NCBI GenBank assembly: GCA_902362275.1
Contig: CABIWB010000012.1
Span: 26,854-74,468 of the forward strand
Source: Coriobacteriaceae bacterium
GTDB lineage: Bacteria; Actinomycetota; Coriobacteriia; Coriobacteriales; Coriobacteriaceae
Reading direction: 5' to 3'
Length of the DNA: 47,615 nucleotides
Part shown: piece after piece, positions 25,399 through 33,267 of the stretch
Layout of the letters: every line of letters begins with the position of its first letter
Numbering within the stretch: position 1 is the first letter of the stretch
Made by a program: the position numbers and the translations under genes
The notes under the pieces: model-generated
Database searches by the model: none
Seen by the model: the letters and a program-made list of their open reading frames with translations, nothing else
What the model was told of the DNA's origin: nothing

Positions 25399-25490
25399 CA
25401 AGGCAAGGCCGCTTGGAGCAGGTGCTTTACCCAAATGCAGCGAAAACGTAACGAGGGCGGCGGTTGGCAGGCGACGGGTTGGCGGTTCTG

Positions 25491-25580
25491 CAGCGAAAAC
25501 GCACCGTCCATAGCGAAAACCGTCTCGCCCACAACGAAAAGCATCCCGCCCACAACGAGAACCGTCGCGCCCGCAACGAA
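25491..25580. repeat. 21-bp tandem repeat, about 4.3 units
   Basis: Units start at 25491, 25512, 25533, 25554 and 25575 (21-bp pitch) with the pattern ARCGAAAACCGTCNCGCCCAC. Units are degenerate. On the minus strand they would encode a seven-residue repeat (DGFRCGR-like), but the frame has no supporting start and runs into gatC, so it is treated as non-coding. It abuts palindrome 25581-25643. Confidence 0.75.
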
Positions 25581-25643
25581 AACCATCACAACATTCGACG
25601 CTTTTCGTCAAAATCGAGATTTTCATCGAATGTTGTGATGGTT
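25581..25643. repeat. 63-bp palindrome, family A, copy 1
   Basis: Arms AACCATCACAACATTCGACG and its inverse (one mismatch), with an inner AAAATC-GA-GATTTT hairpin. Two more copies occur at 28245-28303 and 29525-29587. Confidence 0.9.
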
Positions 25644-25655
25644 TGGAAGTCCCGA

Positions 25656-25688
25656 CCACCACAAAGGTGCCTGTCCCCTCTGTGGTGG
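25656..25688. repeat. CCTGTCCC-core hairpin, copy 1
   Basis: Arms CCACCACAAAGG and CCTCTGTGGTGG with one mismatch around TGCCTGTCC. Related elements are at 25707-25749, 38001-38031 and 45265-45327. Confidence 0.8.
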
Positions 25689-25706
25689 AAATGACGTTTG
25701 CCCAGA

Positions 25707-25749
25707 TAAAACCTGCCAAAATAAACCTGTCCCTTTTTGGCAGGTTTTA
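25707..25749 (-). terminator. CCTGTCCC-core hairpin, copy 2, at the end of moaC-mobB
   Basis: Perfect 15-bp arms TAAAACCTGCCAAAA and TTTTGGCAGGTTTTA enclose the AAACCTGTCCC core. The right arm contains the moaC-mobB stop codon, so in the transcript this hairpin closes the gene; the minus-strand 3' arm is T-rich only inside the stem, so termination is probable rather than certain. Confidence 0.6.
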
Positions 25750-27051
25750 GGCCAGATGGTCTTGGATGAGGTCGCAGATGGCTCGGGCGTCGTTGATGTT
25801 GATGGCTCGGGTCGCAAAGCCGGCGTCGAAGGCCTGGCGTGCCAGGGCCTCGTTGCAGGCAAGGGCCAGCGTGTGACCGTCGACCAGGTCGAGCGAGCTC
25901 TTGCCGCGCAAACGGTCGACACCGGAGCGCGCGACGACGATGTTGTCGAAGCCCTCGGTCTTGTAGCCCTCGATGATCACCACATCGACATCGTTGTAGC
26001 GCGACAGCAGCTCGCGCGCGGGCATCTCGTCCTCCTCGCGCGTATCGGCGTACTCCGCCCAGCGCGTGGCGCAGATGAGGCCCACGTGTTTGGATCCGGC
26101 CTGGTGATGGCGCCAGGTGTCCTTAGCGGGCACATCGATATCAAAGCCGTGATGCCCATGATGCTTGAGCGAACCCACGCGCAGGCCGCGGCGGGTGAGC
26201 TCGGCGATAACCTTCTCGACGAGCGTGGTCTTGCCCGAGTTTTGGTAGCCGATAAACGCGATCGCGGGGACGGCCGGTGTCGGAGCTGCGGGTGCGACGG
26301 CGACGGGTGCGCTCGCGGGCGCGTTGCCCGCGGCCCCCACGGCCTCAACAGCAGCGGCCTGACGCTCTGCGCGATCCCACACGCCCGAGCGGCCGCCCTC
26401 CTTGTGCAACAGGCGAACGTCAACGATCTCCATGCCGCGATCGACCGCTTTGCACATGTCATAGATCGTTAGGCACGCGGCACTCGCGCCGGTCAGGGCC
26501 TCCATCTCAATACCCGTCTTGCCCGTCACGCCCGCCGTGACCAGCACGTGAAAGCCAACCTGCCCGTCCGTGCGCGCCGGCGCCCAGCCCTCGGGCACGT
26601 CCTCGGCCGGCGTCCCCGCCGCAGCGATGGGCGCAATGTCGCACTTGCTCTTGGTAATGAGCAACGGATGGCACATGGGAATGATATCGCTCGTGCGCTT
26701 GATGGCCATGATGCCCGCCACGCGCGCGCAGGCAAGCACGTCACCTTTTTTGGCGCGGTCCTGCAGCACCATGGCCTGCGTCTCGGGGTGCATGAGGATG
26801 GTGCCCTCGGCGATGGCAATGCGATAGGTCTCGGCCTTGTCGGACACGTCGACCATGCGAACCTCGCCCTTGGCGTCCACGTGCGTCAGCTCGTCGCGAC
26901 GGGCATCACGGGCGGGCTCGGTGGCAGCACTGGCAGTCGGCTGCGCGGACGCGTCGGCGTTACCAGCATTCGCCGCAGCCGTGACTTTATGGGCAGACAT
27001 CGCGGCCCTGCGAGCGGCCTTGGTGGCATCGGCGTACCTGCTCTTGGCCAT
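25747..27051 (-). CDS. MoaC-MobB fusion (cyclic pyranopterin monophosphate synthase / molybdopterin-guanine dinucleotide factor)
   Basis: A two-domain molybdenum cofactor protein of 434 residues. Residues about 54-225 are MoaC, which makes cyclic pyranopterin monophosphate after MoaA: LTHVDAKGEVRMVDVS, MCHPLLITK and EMEALTGASAACLTIYDM are diagnostic. After an Ala/Pro-rich linker (226-262) residues 263-434 are MobB, with the P-loop GYQNSGKT (268-275) and SLKHHGHHGFDID; MobB is a GTP-binding helper of MGD formation. The N-terminal 50 residues are Ala-rich and look disordered. The ATG at 27051 lies 4 nt after the moaA stop with GGAGG ahead. Fusion puts an early and a late pathway step in one chain. 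Confidence 0.93.
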   Translation of the reverse strand: MAKSRYADATKAARRAAMSAHKVTAAANAGNADASAQPTASAATEPARDARRDELTHVDAKGEVRMVDVSDKAETYRIAIAEGTILMHPETQAMVLQDRAKKGDVLACARVAGIMAIKRTSDIIPMCHPLLITKSKCDIAPIAAAGTPAEDVPEGWAPARTDGQVGFHVLVTAGVTGKTGIEMEALTGASAACLTIYDMCKAVDRGMEIVDVRLLHKEGGRSGVWDRAERQAAAVEAVGAAGNAPASAPVAVAPAAPTPAVPAIAFIGYQNSGKTTLVEKVIAELTRRGLRVGSLKHHGHHGFDIDVPAKDTWRHHQAGSKHVGLICATRWAEYADTREEDEMPARELLSRYNDVDVVIIEGYKTEGFDNIVVARSGVDRLRGKSSLDLVDGHTLALACNEALARQAFDAGFATRAININDARAICDLIQDHLA

Positions 27052-27055
27052 ATGA

Positions 27056-28111
27056 TCATCCTCCGATTTGGGACATAAATCGTTGTGTGCCCTCAATTAT
27101 CGCGTGTTCCTGCGGTTTGTGGGCCACGGCATCGCGCCAAATCGAAAGTACCTGCATATCATTACCACGGCGCAGGGCGTCGCGCACCGAATACTCGGCA
27201 TCGCTGAACAGGCACGGGCGCACGTTGCCGTCTGCCGTCAGGCGTAGACGGTTGCAGTTCGCACAAAAATGGTTGGACATGGCGCTGATGAAGCCGACCG
27301 TTCCCGCCGCGCCCGGAAAGTGCCAATAGCGCGCAGGGCCCGCGCCGGCAGGAGCGTCGTTGATGTCGAGCGGCTCGAGCTCGCCCAGTCCCGCCGCGGC
27401 AACCCTGGCATTGATGCGCGCCCGCAGCTCGTCGCTCGGCACGGTATCGCTCGCATCCCACAGCTTGGGATTGAGCGCGGGCGCATGCGGGTCCACAGCG
27501 CAATGCGAGCTCGTGCGCTCGTCGCCGATGGGCATATATTCGATAAATCGCAGATGAATGGGGCGGTCGACGGTCAGCCGTGCGAGGGCCGCCACATCCT
27601 GGCTGAGCCGGCGCACAACAACGCAGTTGACCTTAACGGGCTCAAAGCCCCAAGCCAGCGCCGCGTCGATGCCAGACATGGTCTGCTCGAGCCGGCCCAG
27701 GCGCGTTATCTTTCCAAACAGCGTAGGGTCGAGCGTGTCGAGCGAAATGTTGACGCGGTTAAGCCCGGCATCTTTGAGCTGCGGCGCCAGCTTGGGCAGC
27801 AGGGCGCCATTGGTGGTGAGCGAGATGTCCTCGATCTGCGGGATCGCGCGGATGTCACGAATAAGCGGAATGATACGACGGCTGACCAGCGGCTCGCCGC
27901 CCGTCAGGCGCACGCGGCGAATGCCCTCCCCCGCCACCAAGTGCACAAAGCGGGCGATTTCCTCGGCGCTGAGCAGCTCATCGTGCGCGCGGGGCGCCAC
28001 GCCATCGGCCGGCATGCAGTAAATGCAGCGGAAATTGCACTTGTCGGTAACGGCAATGCGCAGGTAGTTGATATCGCGGCCAAAACCGTCATGTTGCACG
28101 TGCCCGTCCAC
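27056..28111 (-). CDS. moaA: GTP 3',8-cyclase
   Basis: MoaA is the radical-SAM enzyme that starts molybdenum cofactor synthesis from GTP. The N-terminal 4Fe-4S ligands are Cys25, Cys29 and Cys32 in DKCNFRCIYCM; the second cluster is held by the C-terminal CANCNRLRLTADGNVRPC. GGEPL (SAM-binding) is at LTGGEPLVSRR. The usual GG C-terminus, needed for catalysis, is present (SQIGG). Length 351 is normal. The start is GTG at 28111 with GGGGAGGG upstream. It forms an operon with moaC-mobB. A molybdoenzyme must therefore be encoded elsewhere in the genome. Confidence 0.96.
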   Translation of the reverse strand: MDGHVQHDGFGRDINYLRIAVTDKCNFRCIYCMPADGVAPRAHDELLSAEEIARFVHLVAGEGIRRVRLTGGEPLVSRRIIPLIRDIRAIPQIEDISLTTNGALLPKLAPQLKDAGLNRVNISLDTLDPTLFGKITRLGRLEQTMSGIDAALAWGFEPVKVNCVVVRRLSQDVAALARLTVDRPIHLRFIEYMPIGDERTSSHCAVDPHAPALNPKLWDASDTVPSDELRARINARVAAAGLGELEPLDINDAPAGAGPARYWHFPGAAGTVGFISAMSNHFCANCNRLRLTADGNVRPCLFSDAEYSVRDALRRGNDMQVLSIWRDAVAHKPQEHAIIEGTQRFMSQIGG

Positions 28112-28234
28112 GCAGCCCTCCCCTCACGCGGCGTTTTATTCTTCGGAAAACATAATACCCCACGGGAGAATCATGCCGACACCCGTACGACAGGACAAGG
28201 CGCTTCGAGCAAAACGGGCTTTCCAAACCCATCC

Positions 28235-29422
28235 TCAGCACAGTCCATCACAACATTCGATGCTTTTCCCGATTTTGGCAAAAAGCGTCGAATGTTGTGA
28301 TGGTTTGCCTGCCCACGGCACCCCGTAGAAGGACCAAAGCGCCCCTAAAGGCCGCCGTCCCAGTGCCGAATCACAAATTCTCGCAGGTCGTTTTGACGTT
28401 TCTGGAACGCTTCGAAATTCTCGCAGGTCGTTTTGACGTTTCTGGAACGCTTCGCTTCGGTCGCACTTGAGACCCATAGCGAGTGCGATGGCGTTCATCG
28501 CCCGGTGCAATTGCAGCTGGTGGGCAAACTGAGTCCCGGTGAGGACGATCATCCTAAAGCCCAGCGCGCTCAGCACGGTCATACGCTCCGCATCCGACGC
28601 GCTGCGCTGTTTATCAAGATGGTCCGAACCGTTGTATTCAATCCCCGTACCGCTCGCAGGCGCATATACGTCGATCTCGAAATACCCGGCCTTAGCGAGA
28701 TATTTGAACTCGTTGGGAACATCCACCCGATGGTTGAGCTCGATCTTAGCGTATCCCAGCCCGCCCTGAGAACGTTTTGCTACGACCATGATTGCGGTGG
28801 CCGTCTCCATGGGCGATCGCGCGCCATCGTGCACGCGCTTGAGCACGGCGGCCGCGCGTACAGCCCCCTGACGAGATCGGTTCTCGTTGCAATAAGCAAT
28901 CAAGTCGGCAACGGTATATCTCTGCCCCATCTCGATATAATCGCCTGTCGACAGATAATTCAAATGGTATCGGGCGCAGAATTCGTAGCCATATTCCAGC
29001 TGCTCGGGCTCGCTCATCCACGAACCCGCCTGGACAAAGCACATGGCCTCATCAACCACTAGAAGGCCCTCTGCCACCTCGATAAGATGGTCTGGAGGTA
29101 CCGGCGCTCCAAACACGTGGCACCTAAATCCAGCCGGCGTCGAGCGCTCAAAATCGAAGTTGACGAGCGTGTCGATATGATCGAGCTCTTCTCGTGGAAT
29201 ACCAAGCGAAACCAGATAGTCGGTAACGATCCCAACTGCCGTTGAAGCCCTCAGCCCCTTGGCATCGAGCCCCAATTTGGGCAGGCTCGCGGTCGGTTCC
29301 GCCTCGTTAGCAAGCGAGTCCTCATCGTATAGGCTGCTTGCTCGCGAGAGCGGCTCGGACGGGCGCGCCACGTTGTGGTACAGCCAAGCAGTCTTATGGG
29401 ACAGGACGATCGGCAAGTCCAT
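28235..29422 (-). CDS. Hypothetical protein with PD-(D/E)XK-like (DUF559-type) nuclease domain; C-terminus frameshifted
   Basis: A 395-residue protein as it stands. Residues about 200-310 resemble DUF559/Vsr-type endonuclease domains: SPMET, then EIDVYAP with Asp251, GIEYNGSDH with Glu262 and LGFRMIVLTG, the D-x(n)-ExN pattern of the PD-(D/E)XK core. The N-terminal part is unassigned. A perfect 40-bp tandem duplication (28375-28454) shifts the frame after residue 336; removing one copy gives a 345-residue protein ending VIRHWDGGL at a TAG at 28347-28345. The present C-terminus reads through into palindrome 28245-28303. The nuclease core is upstream of the damage and may still fold. GGAG precedes the ATG. 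Similar palindromes flank the gene on both sides. Biological role unknown; not linked to any visible methylase. Confidence 0.75.
   Translation of the reverse strand: MDLPIVLSHKTAWLYHNVARPSEPLSRASSLYDEDSLANEAEPTASLPKLGLDAKGLRASTAVGIVTDYLVSLGIPREELDHIDTLVNFDFERSTPAGFRCHVFGAPVPPDHLIEVAEGLLVVDEAMCFVQAGSWMSEPEQLEYGYEFCARYHLNYLSTGDYIEMGQRYTVADLIAYCNENRSRQGAVRAAAVLKRVHDGARSPMETATAIMVVAKRSQGGLGYAKIELNHRVDVPNEFKYLAKAGYFEIDVYAPASGTGIEYNGSDHLDKQRSASDAERMTVLSALGFRMIVLTGTQFAHQLQLHRAMNAIALAMGLKCDRSEAFQKRQNDLREFRSVPETSKRPARICDSALGRRPLGALWSFYGVPWAGKPSQHSTLFAKIGKSIECCDGLC
28245..28303. repeat. 59-bp palindrome, family A, copy 2
   Basis: CCATCACAACATTCGATG with the inverse CGTCGAATGTTGTGATGG; inner stretch CTTTTCCCGATTTTGGCAA is nearly identical to copy 3. 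It lies beyond the ancestral stop of the nuclease-like gene and is now inside its shifted frame. Confidence 0.9.
28375..28454. repeat. Perfect 40-bp tandem duplication inside a gene
   Basis: 28375-28414 and 28415-28454 are identical. Forty is not a multiple of three, so the coding frame on the minus strand is shifted after the first copy. Identity of the copies indicates a recent event. Confidence 0.95.
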
Positions 29423-29524
29423 GAGCTCTCCAATGGAGTCGGATAACCAACCTTATTCCCCTGCCCACGGGTCCGCACGCCTTCGTGCGCAAGAAAGCAA
29501 TTTCGCCCGTTCGAGTGGCAGAAA

Positions 29525-29587
29525 AACCATCACAACATTCGATGCTTTTCCCGATTTTGGCGAAAAACATCGGATGTTGTGATGGTT
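29525..29587. repeat. 63-bp palindrome, family A, copy 3
   Basis: AACCATCACAACATTCGATG and its inverse with one mismatch, 103 bp upstream of the nuclease-like gene. With copy 2 it flanks that gene. Confidence 0.9.
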
Positions 29588-29667
29588 TGAGACGAGGTGA
29601 GGAGCACGGAGGGTCAAAGCATCGTGCTCGGAGCGTGACTTTTTTCGCGCCACTGCCAACACAAACC

Positions 29668-29698
29668 TTGACTCTACAATCGTTATAGGGTTTTCACT
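29668..29698 (+). promoter_or_regulatory. MerR-type promoter of the MATE pump
   Basis: TTGACT (29668-29673) is separated by 19 nt from TTCACT (29693-29698), the overlong spacing that MerR proteins correct by twisting DNA. The dyad ACTCTA-N9-TAGGGT (29671-29691) is centred in the spacer. The MerR gene lies just downstream of the pump gene. Confidence 0.65.
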
Positions 29699-29739
29699 AC
29701 ACTGGTAGCAAAACGGACCCAGCCAGAAAGCCCCGCCCC

Positions 29740-31086
29740 ATGGAACACGACCTCACACGCGGCAATGTCCTTAAGACCATCGCAGTCTTTGCCCTGCCTT
29801 ATATGCTCTCGTACTTTTTGCAGATGCTCTACGGCATGGCCGACCTGTACATGATGGGGCAGTTTAGCGGCGCTGCCGGCATCACCGCCGTGGGCAATGG
29901 CGCGCAGACGCTCTATATCATTACCGTAACGCTCGTGGGCCTGGCCATGGGAACGACGGTCGTCGTCGGCCACGCCGTGGGTTCGCGCCGGTTTGACCGA
30001 GCCGAGACCGCCATCGGCAACACCATCACGCTCTTTATGGGTGTCTCGGTGGTGCTGGCCGCTGTCCTGCTCGCACTGTGCCCGCAGATCGTGGCACTCA
30101 TTGGCACGCCGGCCGAGGCAGTCGATGGCACTGCCGCCTACCTGCGCATCTGCTTTGTCGGCATTCCCTTTATCGCCGCATACAACATCCTCTCGGCCAT
30201 CTTTCGCGGGCTGGGCGATTCGCGCTCGCCCATGTACGTGATTGGCGTGGCATGCATCATCAACATCGCGCTCGATTTTCTATTTATCGGGCACATGGGG
30301 CTCGGCCCCGTGGGCGCGGCACTCGGCACGGTAACCGCCCAGACGGCCAGCGTTGCCCTCGCGCTCGTGTGGCTCAAGAGCCGCCGCACGAACATCCACG
30401 TTAAGCGCAGCGACCTACGTCCTCAGCCCGAGGTGCTCGGCAGCATTCTTAAGATCGGCGTGCCCGTGGCCGTGCAGGACGGCTGCATTCAGGTGGCGTT
30501 TATGTTTATCACCGTCATCGCCAACCATCGCGGCCTGGTCGACGCCGCCGCCGTGGGCCTGGTCGAGAAGATGATCAGCTTTTTGTTCATTGTGCCGAGC
30601 TCCATGGGCGCCACCGTCAGCGCACTCACGGCGCAAAACGCCGGCGCGGGCAAGGGCGACCGCGCGCGTCAGGTACTCAAGGACGCCATGACGATTTCGG
30701 TAGTATACGGCTGCCTGATCACGGTACTGATGTGGCTGGTAGCGCCGGCGTTTATCGGCTTTTTTGCCAAGGACGCTGCAGTAGTCACCGCCGGTACCGG
30801 CTATATGCGCAGCTATATTTTCGACGCAATCTTTGCCGGCATCCACATTTGCTTTAGCGGCTTTTTCGCTGCGTATGGCAAGAGCTACATCGGCTTTGCG
30901 CACAACGTGCTGGCCGTGGCGCTCATTCGCGTGCCCGGCGCCTGGCTGCTGTCGAACGCCTATTCCGACACGCTGTTCCCCATGGGTATCGCCTCGCCGT
31001 GCGGGTCGATGCTGTCGGCGGTCATCTGCGTGATTGCATTTACCGTGCTCAACCGGCGCGGGGCTTTTGACAAGTTGGTGGCATAG
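29740..31086 (+). CDS. MATE family multi-antimicrobial efflux transporter
   Basis: A 448-residue, twelve-helix MATE antiporter that expels cationic drugs or metabolites in exchange for Na+ or H+. The two homologous halves are visible, each opening with an amphipathic stretch and PxxxSYFLQMLYGMAD-like or GVPVAVQDGCIQV sequence. Family hallmarks GLGDSRSPM and TAQTASVALA are present. The gene has a MerR-style promoter, and the MerR gene follows after 55 nt, so the pump is probably drug-inducible in the manner of bmr/blt. The substrate cannot be deduced. Confidence 0.94.
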   Translation: MEHDLTRGNVLKTIAVFALPYMLSYFLQMLYGMADLYMMGQFSGAAGITAVGNGAQTLYIITVTLVGLAMGTTVVVGHAVGSRRFDRAETAIGNTITLFMGVSVVLAAVLLALCPQIVALIGTPAEAVDGTAAYLRICFVGIPFIAAYNILSAIFRGLGDSRSPMYVIGVACIINIALDFLFIGHMGLGPVGAALGTVTAQTASVALALVWLKSRRTNIHVKRSDLRPQPEVLGSILKIGVPVAVQDGCIQVAFMFITVIANHRGLVDAAAVGLVEKMISFLFIVPSSMGATVSALTAQNAGAGKGDRARQVLKDAMTISVVYGCLITVLMWLVAPAFIGFFAKDAAVVTAGTGYMRSYIFDAIFAGIHICFSGFFAAYGKSYIGFAHNVLAVALIRVPGAWLLSNAYSDTLFPMGIASPCGSMLSAVICVIAFTVLNRRGAFDKLVA

Positions 31087-31141
31087 CGGGGCAACGCATG
31101 CCTAGCGCCTCTCCCCTGTTTTTACCGAAAGGAGCGGTCCT

Positions 31142-31981
31142 GTGACCGACATGCCAAGCGAACACACCGAGGGCCTACTCCGCATTGGCGAGGTGGCGCG
31201 CCTGTTTAACCTGAGCGTGGGCGCGTTGCGCCATTACGAGCAGATGGGCCTACTGGACCCGGCGCACATCGATCCGGCAAGTGGGTACCGCTACTACGGA
31301 TCGCGGCAGCTCTCCACCCTCAACACCATTAGCCACCTGCGTGTTCTCGACTTGCCGCTGGCGCAGATTCGCGAGTTTGTCACTACGCGCGATATGGATT
31401 TGATGCAACGGCAACTGACCAAGCAACAGGAGTTAATTGAGCACAGGCGGCGTGAGTTGGAGCGCATGTCGCGCAAGATTGACCAGCGGCTTGCCTTGCT
31501 TCATGGCGCTTTGAATGCTGATCTCGACACCATTAGCAAAATCGAGGAACCCGAACTTCGCTGCGCCACGCTGCACGAGCGCGTCAATCCCACCGACGCC
31601 TATTCGCTGGGATGGCATATCCGCCAGCTTCAGCAGGGGCAGCACGAAACCTTTGCCTATCTGGGCAATCTGGGTGTGGGTATCGCGCCCGAACGCCTGG
31701 CCGCCGGCGACTTTGATGGCTACGACGAGGTCTTTCTGCTGCTGGATGACACGGACGATTACCTGGGCGATGTCGAAGTACGTCCCGCCGCGCGGTGTCT
31801 GACGGTCAGCTTCCGCGGCACGCACGGTCAGGCGGCCCCGCGCTATGAGCGCTTACTCGATTACATGCACGAGCGCGACCTGTCCCCCGCCGGTCCCTCG
31901 CGCGAAATCGCCCTCATCGACGACATCATCAGCGACGACCCGGGAGCGTATGTGACGAGGATCGCGATACCGGTCCGCTAA
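31142..31981 (+). CDS. MerR family regulator with effector-binding domain (BmrR/BltR-like)
   Basis: A 279-residue regulator: MerR winged helix (LLRIGEVARLFNLSVGALRHYEQMGLLDP... GYRYYGSRQL; about residues 10-80), a long dimerising coiled coil (90-125), and a C-terminal ligand-binding domain of the GyrI/BmrR type. The ligand side probably binds bulky cations. GTG at 31142 is chosen for AAAGGAG 8 nt upstream; ATG at 31151 is possible. Together with the 19-bp spacer promoter before the MATE gene it forms an inducible efflux module. Confidence 0.92.
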   Translation: MTDMPSEHTEGLLRIGEVARLFNLSVGALRHYEQMGLLDPAHIDPASGYRYYGSRQLSTLNTISHLRVLDLPLAQIREFVTTRDMDLMQRQLTKQQELIEHRRRELERMSRKIDQRLALLHGALNADLDTISKIEEPELRCATLHERVNPTDAYSLGWHIRQLQQGQHETFAYLGNLGVGIAPERLAAGDFDGYDEVFLLLDDTDDYLGDVEVRPAARCLTVSFRGTHGQAAPRYERLLDYMHERDLSPAGPSREIALIDDIISDDPGAYVTRIAIPVR

Positions 31982-32002
31982 TCACTACCATTTATCGAGC
32001 AA

Positions 32003-32089
32003 TTCCATCCATTTACCTTAATCCGAATTAGATTGTATTTTGTAGCAAATAAAATGACAGCATATTGCCCCCCATAGGCAGGAGACATT
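32003..32089 (+). promoter_or_regulatory. AT-rich leader of the protease gene
   Basis: Two weak promoter possibilities are visible: TTACCT-17-TATTTT and TTGTAG-17-TATTGC. The AT content is far above the flanks, marking the left edge of the AT-rich island. CAGGAG precedes the ATG. Confidence 0.35.
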
Positions 32090-33262
32090 ATGCCCAGAGT
32101 TCAATCACGTCGCTCGTTTCTTCTCGGCCTAGCCTCGATCATCGGCTTATCCGCGTCACGCCCAACAAGAGTATTCGCTGCCGACTCAAACTCATCCGTC
32201 GCTTTTACTTCAGACCTAGCACAAGACTACGCGCTTTCCCTGTTGCCCATCGTCGACGGATCCGCGAACTTAGAGATCGAGCAAATCGTTCCCGTATGCC
32301 AACAAATCGGCCTTATCTGTGGCTATGAAATCAGTGTCACAAGGGAAGGAAGCCCTTACGGTTATTTAATACTTGACGCATCATATCCTGGGCTTCTGAA
32401 GGAGATAACCCTCGGCGATACCATTCTTCCGATTTCAGCTTCTCTATCAAACGCCATTTCAACTTATTCCGGCCAACAGGCCACAAACCCAACCGTACTA
32501 ATTTCGTACAACGATATTGAATATGGAACTTTGGTGCCAGGAACTAGAGACTGTGTAACCAACTATAACAATATACGGTCTGTCCCGATTGTCACCAAAA
32601 AGGGTATAGCACCTCAAAGCAATAACCCAACTTCATGGGATGCAGTCATTATCAATGAAGATGACTTGATGTTGCATTTCCAAATAGACGATTTAAACGG
32701 AATACCGTTCCGAGGAGTCTCGGAATCATTAGTTGAAGCCCGCACTAATAAGTATGCATGCGTCGTTTCTGCCTTGTACGCTGTATCAATGCATTACGGT
32801 CTCACCAGTTCAAACGCTAATCAATTTAATCCCGATTATTATAAAGAAATATGGAACGTCACTGGCACAACAACGTATAAGACCAATGATCAGGGCGTCG
32901 AGTACGGAAGCACGATCATCCCAGATGGAATTGTTCCGTTTAAAAGTCTTGCCGCTCAAAAGGGTAGAGCACTTAATACTCAATTTTTCGGTTATCAGCC
33001 TCAATTCGCTCAGTACAGAGCAACTATCGATCAAGGGAATATCGGCTTGTATCATATGTGGATCAACAGCCGGAACAGCGAAGGATCCGTCGAGCTATCA
33101 GGTCATACGGTCACGGTAACTGGCTATTTTACTGGGCATAATGGAAGCTCTGGCATCGAACTGCAGTGGCTCGAAGTATTCGACGGATGGAACACTTATC
33201 CCCGAGCGATTAACTATGCAACGCCCAATATGGTCAAATTGAACGGAACAGTCTTTTGGTAG
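32090..33262 (+). CDS. Tat-exported papain-like cysteine protease (streptopain/C10-C39-like)
   Basis: A 390-residue secreted protein. The N-terminus has a twin-arginine signal, SRRSFLL (Arg7-Arg8), a hydrophobic stretch and a likely cleavage after VFA (Ala30). Residues 40-160 look like the inhibitory propeptide of C10 peptidases (GYLILDASYP). The catalytic half shows Cys224 at a helix start (NKYACVVSALYAV), His339 (LSGHTVTVTGY) and Asp365/Asn368 (VFDGWN), the papain-fold order Cys-His-Asn/Asp. Tat export of a pre-folded cysteine protease is unusual. The gene is clearly more AT-rich than its neighbours and overlaps or abuts a lipoprotein gene, which suggests lateral transfer as a pair. Substrate unknown. 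Confidence 0.75.
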   Translation: MPRVQSRRSFLLGLASIIGLSASRPTRVFAADSNSSVAFTSDLAQDYALSLLPIVDGSANLEIEQIVPVCQQIGLICGYEISVTREGSPYGYLILDASYPGLLKEITLGDTILPISASLSNAISTYSGQQATNPTVLISYNDIEYGTLVPGTRDCVTNYNNIRSVPIVTKKGIAPQSNNPTSWDAVIINEDDLMLHFQIDDLNGIPFRGVSESLVEARTNKYACVVSALYAVSMHYGLTSSNANQFNPDYYKEIWNVTGTTTYKTNDQGVEYGSTIIPDGIVPFKSLAAQKGRALNTQFFGYQPQFAQYRATIDQGNIGLYHMWINSRNSEGSVELSGHTVTVTGYFTGHNGSSGIELQWLEVFDGWNTYPRAINYATPNMVKLNGTVFW

Positions 33263-33267
33263 ACCGG

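Noticed and set aside
25300..25719. Minus-strand frame with seven-residue CGRDGFR-like repeats
   Set aside because: It is the translation of the 21-bp tandem repeat and of palindrome copy 1, overlaps gatC in another frame and has no ribosome-binding site.
32733..33119. 128-residue plus-strand frame inside the protease gene
   Set aside because: Out-of-frame shadow of the protease; no start signal.
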